Below are positions 61,148 through 64,000 of a stretch of 64,000 nucleotides of DNA, one piece after another. The position numbers and the translations under genes are program-made. Location: NCBI RefSeq assembly GCF_002128425.1, contig NZ_NESS01000001.1, forward strand, positions 310,001 through 374,000, in the 5' to 3' direction. This DNA is from Gottfriedia acidiceleris (lineage in GTDB: Bacteria > Bacillota > Bacilli > Bacillales > Bacillaceae_G). How positions within the stretch are numbered: position 1 is the stretch's first letter; the number at the start of each line of letters is the position of its first letter. The notes under the pieces are model-generated. The model was not told the origin of the DNA. It did not search any database and saw only the letters and a list, made by a program, of their open reading frames with translations.

Positions 61148-61987
61148 ATGTTTCTAGGAAAAGTTGCGTTTATTGGTGCAGGGAGTATCTCAGAAGCATT
61201 AATTGCAGGATTAATTGATAGTGGGTATATTGAGAGTGATCAAATTGCAATCACTAATAGGGAGGATTTAGAGCGTTTAGATAGTTTACATACAAAATAT
61301 GGTGTATTAGCTACTACTAACCGTCAGCTAGCAATCTCTGGTTCAAGTGTAATTTTTTTAGCGATAAAGCCTAAAGATGTTGCAGTCGCTCTTGATCAAA
61401 TTAAAAGTTTTTTCAATGAGAAACAATTAATTATTTCCTTGGTTGCAGGTGTTTCAATTAGTACAATTAAGCAGTTACTAGGAAATGAAAATTTGAATAT
61501 TGTTCGAGCAATGCCAACTACGTCTTCACTCGTTAGAAGATCTGCTACAGCACTTGCTTATCCAGATGAAGTTCCTTTTGAAAAAGTGCAAACAGCAAAA
61601 AGATTATTTGAGCGAGTTGGTATTGTCGCTAAAGTTGAAGAAGACGAATTACATGCAATGACTGGATTATTTGGTAGTGGCCCAGCTTATATTTATTATG
61701 TCGTCGAACAATTTGAACGAGCTGCAATGGCACTAGGTATACATCGTGATATTGCCAAACCATTTATTCAACAAACTTTACTTGGTTCGATATCAATGAT
61801 ACAAGAAACGAATAAATCTCCATTAACTTTGAGGAAGAAAGTTACAAGCCCAAATGGCACTACTCAAGCCGGAATATCTGTTCTTGAAGACCGTGAAGTT
61901 GCTAATTCATTTTTAAATTGCTTTATAGAAGCAACTGTTCGATCACGTGAGATTCAAGAGGAATATGAAAAACTTAATAAAATTTAA
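61148..61987 (+). CDS. proI: pyrroline-5-carboxylate reductase ProI
   Basis: The protein is 279 residues from the ATG at 61148 with GAGGTGAAT upstream; an in-frame GTG at 61139 lies on that site. NAD(P) binding is FIGAGSISEALIAG, the conserved AMPTTSSLV and GLFGSGPAYIYYVVEQ follow, and the C-terminal SPNGTTQAGISVL is the substrate site. It carries out the last step of proline synthesis. The neighbours yqjP and yqjQ support the ProI orthologue. Confidence 0.93.
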   Translation: MFLGKVAFIGAGSISEALIAGLIDSGYIESDQIAITNREDLERLDSLHTKYGVLATTNRQLAISGSSVIFLAIKPKDVAVALDQIKSFFNEKQLIISLVAGVSISTIKQLLGNENLNIVRAMPTTSSLVRRSATALAYPDEVPFEKVQTAKRLFERVGIVAKVEEDELHAMTGLFGSGPAYIYYVVEQFERAAMALGIHRDIAKPFIQQTLLGSISMIQETNKSPLTLRKKVTSPNGTTQAGISVLEDREVANSFLNCFIEATVRSREIQEEYEKLNKI

Positions 61988-62065
61988 ATAGCTTGTCATG
62001 ACTCTCTTCTTTAGGTAATAAAATGATACAGGTAACTGTGTTGTCCTAAGGGGGAGAGTTTTCTG

Positions 62066-62317
62066 ATGAAAATAACGAACAGTAGAGTATTACGAGCAAG
62101 TATTAAGCGTATTCTCATCACTATCGCTTTAATCATCACATTAGTTTTAATAGTTGGCTTTCTAACAATCAGTTATGTTGTTGGCAGTTCAATGGTAGAG
62201 GCAAAGGGAAAACCAATTAACTACCCTCAAAAAGTATCAACTCTCCTACTATTAAAATTCGATTCATTGAAGAAAAATAAAGAATCAAATCATGAAGTAC
62301 ATAAAAAGTTGAATTAA
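62066..62317 (+). CDS. small single-helix membrane protein
   Basis: The protein is 83 residues. A basic start (KITNSRVLRASIKR) is followed by one long transmembrane helix (about 16-42) and a basic outer or inner tail (GKPINYPQKVSTLLLLKFDSLKKNKE). GGGGGAGAG precedes the ATG. No family is recognised with confidence; its size and layout recall EpuA/YabM-like accessory proteins. Confidence 0.6.
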   Translation: MKITNSRVLRASIKRILITIALIITLVLIVGFLTISYVVGSSMVEAKGKPINYPQKVSTLLLLKFDSLKKNKESNHEVHKKLN

Positions 62318-62380
62318 GGGTTTAACGCGTCCAAGTTTGTTAAACTGGCATCAAAAATAAAATATAAAAAAAGAGCTTAT

Positions 62381-62428
62381 TGAATAAAAAGGCAAGGGAC
62401 TATCTATTGATCCCTTGCTCTTCTTTTT
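62381..62428. terminator. bidirectional terminator
   Basis: GCAAGGGA pairs with TCCCTTGC around an 11-base loop, with T runs on both sides, between convergent genes. Confidence 0.88.
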
Positions 62429-62430
62429 AA

Positions 62431-63078
62431 TCATTTTTGAGTAGCATGACTTGTTGCCACTTCTTCATGCATAATATGAAACTCTTTTTTAATAATATCT
62501 TTTTTCAGCTTAATATAATCGTCTTCACTAATTGTTGGTGGTAGCGTAATTAAAATTCTTCGATAAACTGAATCACTATCTAGTGTAATACAGCTTTTCA
62601 AACTAGAATATTTATTTACAAGCTTAGCTAATCTTGCTAATGCACCTTCATGTTCCATCGTACTAACAGTTAATGAGTAACCTCCGTCCTTCAGTCCCCA
62701 TGCTTCTTCTAATAATTCAAAAACTGTTTTATGTGTTAAAATCCCTACAAATTCATTTAGATCGTTTACAACTGCTAGATATGGAAAACGTTTAATCGCA
62801 AAGAATACTTTGAAAAATGGTGAATCCTCAAGTATTGGTGGACATTCTTTGCGAACAAAATCATTTACTGTTTTGCCTTGAAAAGACTCGTTGTCTACTA
62901 AATACTCAGCTAGATCAACACGATAAAGATTTCCAACATACTCTTTATCATTTTCGCTTAATACTGGAATACATCGATATTTTGTTTTCTTTAATAGATC
63001 CCATGCAAACTGCGCTTCAGTCGAAACCATACAGTGAACTACATCATGTTTTTTTACGATATTACCTTTAATTCTCAA
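62431..63078 (-). CDS. cbpA: CBS-ACT domain protein, CbpA-like (cyclic di-AMP binding)
   Basis: The protein is 215 residues from a TTG at 63078, giving MRIKGNIVKKHDVV; a TTG at 63096 would add six residues. Two CBS repeats (about 10-65 and 72-130) are followed by an ACT-like domain (YSLTVSTMEHEGALARLAKLVNKY, about 138-200). This CBS-CBS-ACT layout is that of Listeria CbpA, a cyclic di-AMP receptor. The ligand is inferred from the family. Confidence 0.78.
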   Translation of the reverse strand: MRIKGNIVKKHDVVHCMVSTEAQFAWDLLKKTKYRCIPVLSENDKEYVGNLYRVDLAEYLVDNESFQGKTVNDFVRKECPPILEDSPFFKVFFAIKRFPYLAVVNDLNEFVGILTHKTVFELLEEAWGLKDGGYSLTVSTMEHEGALARLAKLVNKYSSLKSCITLDSDSVYRRILITLPPTISEDDYIKLKKDIIKKEFHIMHEEVATSHATQK

Positions 63079-63096
63079 TAATAACCCTACTTTCAA

Positions 63097-63499
63097 AATT
63101 TATTTTACTAATCAATCTTAATTTTTCTCTTTAAAAAACCCATTTTCTTAAAATAAAAACTCCATCAAGTCGCATGATTTGATTAAAAGCACTGTTAACA
63201 AAAATAGATTCGATTAAAAGCCGCGCTATCCCTAAGATTGAAATTTTGAAAACCTCCTTATTCGTTTCTCAGTGTAGAATCTTTGAAGTTTATTTATGTG
63301 GGAATCTCACGGATCTTAACTTAATAATTAACAATGTCTTTTAAAACGCTCTCGAAGCCTTTCATAATTAATTCGCCCTTTCTCAAAATGTACCTTTTTT
63401 GTTTTATTAACTTATTCTAAATTTTCAAATAATTTTATAATACTATTTAAAGTCAACATTATTTCTATATTTTTATAAGAGAAATTCATTCCGTAATAA
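63097..63499. other. intergenic, no gene seen
   Basis: No convincing frame, RNA or hairpin. The stretch is mixed in composition and could contain promoter sequence for the CbpA-like gene. Confidence 0.4.
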
Positions 63500-63531
63500 T
63501 AAAAAAGAAGAGAATTACATCTCTTCTTTCA
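63500..63531. terminator. orphan hairpin
   Basis: AAAGAAGAG (63504-63512) pairs perfectly with CTCTTCTTT (63521-63529), with a T run on the minus strand. No gene ends directly at it within the window, so it may serve a transcript entering from the right. Confidence 0.6.
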
Positions 63532-63595
63532 TGCTGATGAAAAAGACCTTTGTCAATTAAGATGGAATTTTATCACTGATAAATAAGTTGCGTAT

Positions 63596-63722
63596 TCTGA
63601 TTTCCACTACAGTGTGCTCGCTTTCAATGGGGCGAGATTCTTTAGCCTCCTCGGCGTGCGCCTGTGGGGTCTTTAGCCTTCCCGCTAATCCCATAGGAGC
63701 CTGGCACCCATTCGTTCCAATC
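63596..63722. repeat. GC-rich dispersed intergenic repeat
   Basis: A GC-rich block in an AT-rich setting with CAGTGTGCTCGCTTTC at the left, CAGCCTCCTCGGCG-like GCCTCCTCGGCGTGCGCCTG in the middle and TTCGTTCCAATCAACTT at the right. The inner part folds on itself. This pattern matches a repeat I know from intergenic spaces of many Bacillus genomes. Open frames across it on both strands are read-throughs of the repeat, not genes. Confidence 0.75.
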
Positions 63723-63730
63723 AACTTCTT

Positions 63731-64000
63731 AATAAAAAAGAATAATCTAAATGAATTACCCTTTATTAATCTAATTGTAGGTGAAAGATAATAAACGAAT
63801 TTCAAATCATTATAAATATTGAGCCTCAAAAAAGATATTTGTTATAATAATAACGTTAATTATGTTGAATTTTTGCAAGTTAGTTAAAAAAATATATTAT
63901 CAATCAATTGTCTTTCAATAAGGGACGATTAAAAGATTTTATTTAAAAATATTGAAAATTCCATCCAATATCATTAAATGTTCATATTTTTCATATTGAC
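63731..64000. other. AT-rich end of window, no gene seen
   Basis: Very AT-rich, with no frame of note. Possible promoter words (TTATAATAATAA near 63841-63850) occur but none can be tied to a gene inside the window. Confidence 0.4.

Noticed and set aside
63557-63829. Open frame of 90 codons on the minus strand, and a 67-codon frame on the plus strand over the same place
   Set aside because: Both cross the GC-rich dispersed repeat, have no ribosome site and no family resemblance.
1-64000. CRISPR arrays, tRNA or rRNA genes, transposases, integrases, prophage structural genes
   Set aside because: None was found on either strand; repeats seen are dispersed palindromes, not regularly spaced direct repeats with unique spacers.

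Overview
The window is a low-GC stretch of about 64 kb whose gene content points to an endospore-forming member of Bacillaceae (Bacillus sensu lato). The marks are a BclA-type spore-surface domain, DUF2922/DUF1659 and YolD/YqjW pairs, YqkE, YqzH, YdbST, bacillithiol BshB2, the proI-yqjP-yqjQ block, and T-box and L-box leaders. Starts on TTG or GTG are common and most genes have strong AGGAGG-type ribosome sites. The genus cannot be fixed from sequence alone. No rRNA, tRNA, CRISPR array, transposase or prophage was seen.

Left end (1-8.4 kb, all minus strand): a catabolic operon for 3-hydroxyanthranilate by meta cleavage. In transcription order it holds an HpaB-type flavin monooxygenase, an IclR regulator, 3-hydroxyanthranilate 3,4-dioxygenase, ACMS decarboxylase, a RidA-type 2-aminomuconate deaminase, 2-aminomuconate semialdehyde dehydrogenase, 2-oxopent-4-enoate hydratase, acylating acetaldehyde dehydrogenase, and 4-hydroxy-2-oxovalerate aldolase cut by the window edge. 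The likely substrate is anthranilate, hydroxylated to 3-hydroxyanthranilate and ending as pyruvate plus acetyl-CoA. Candidate CcpA (cre) sites lie at the promoter and inside the operon.

8.5-29 kb: housekeeping and small genes. These include yqkE, asnS with an asparagine T-box, a membrane-anchored hydrolase, an iron alcohol dehydrogenase, a CDGSH protein, an acidic LPXTA surface protein with its class D sortase, a spore-surface protein, a Cof phosphatase, DUF1659-DUF2922, an SOS-controlled Y-family polymerase with YolD and divergent yqzH, a lone tatC, a DivIC/FtsB-like gene, and yojF-bshB2. Two non-coding signals sit around the DivIC-like gene: a plus-strand promoter with a LexA box in its spacer that points antisense into the gene, and a compact promoter-to-terminator unit that looks like a C-rich small RNA.

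29-45.7 kb: a NarL-type two-component system with an ABC-2 exporter (like B. subtilis LnrJK-LnrLMN), a quinone-reductase-like MDR, a metallo-hydrolase/TetR operon behind a perfect 19-bp palindrome, a lysine permease under an L-box riboswitch, pdxK, a nitroreductase behind two evenly spaced palindromes next to an Rrf2 regulator, and a 14-helix MFS exporter.

45.7-64 kb: a 59-codon membrane protein, an FAD oxidase with a half-length MFS protein, ydbST, a polysaccharide deacetylase, a Fur-box HugZ-like protein, a yodT-S-R-Q-like catabolic operon, then four small genes of mostly unknown function separated by five copies of one imperfect palindrome (a cassette-like array, the most unusual structure here). 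After this come yqjQ-yqjP, divergent proI, a CbpA-like CBS-ACT protein, and a gene-poor end carrying a GC-rich dispersed repeat.
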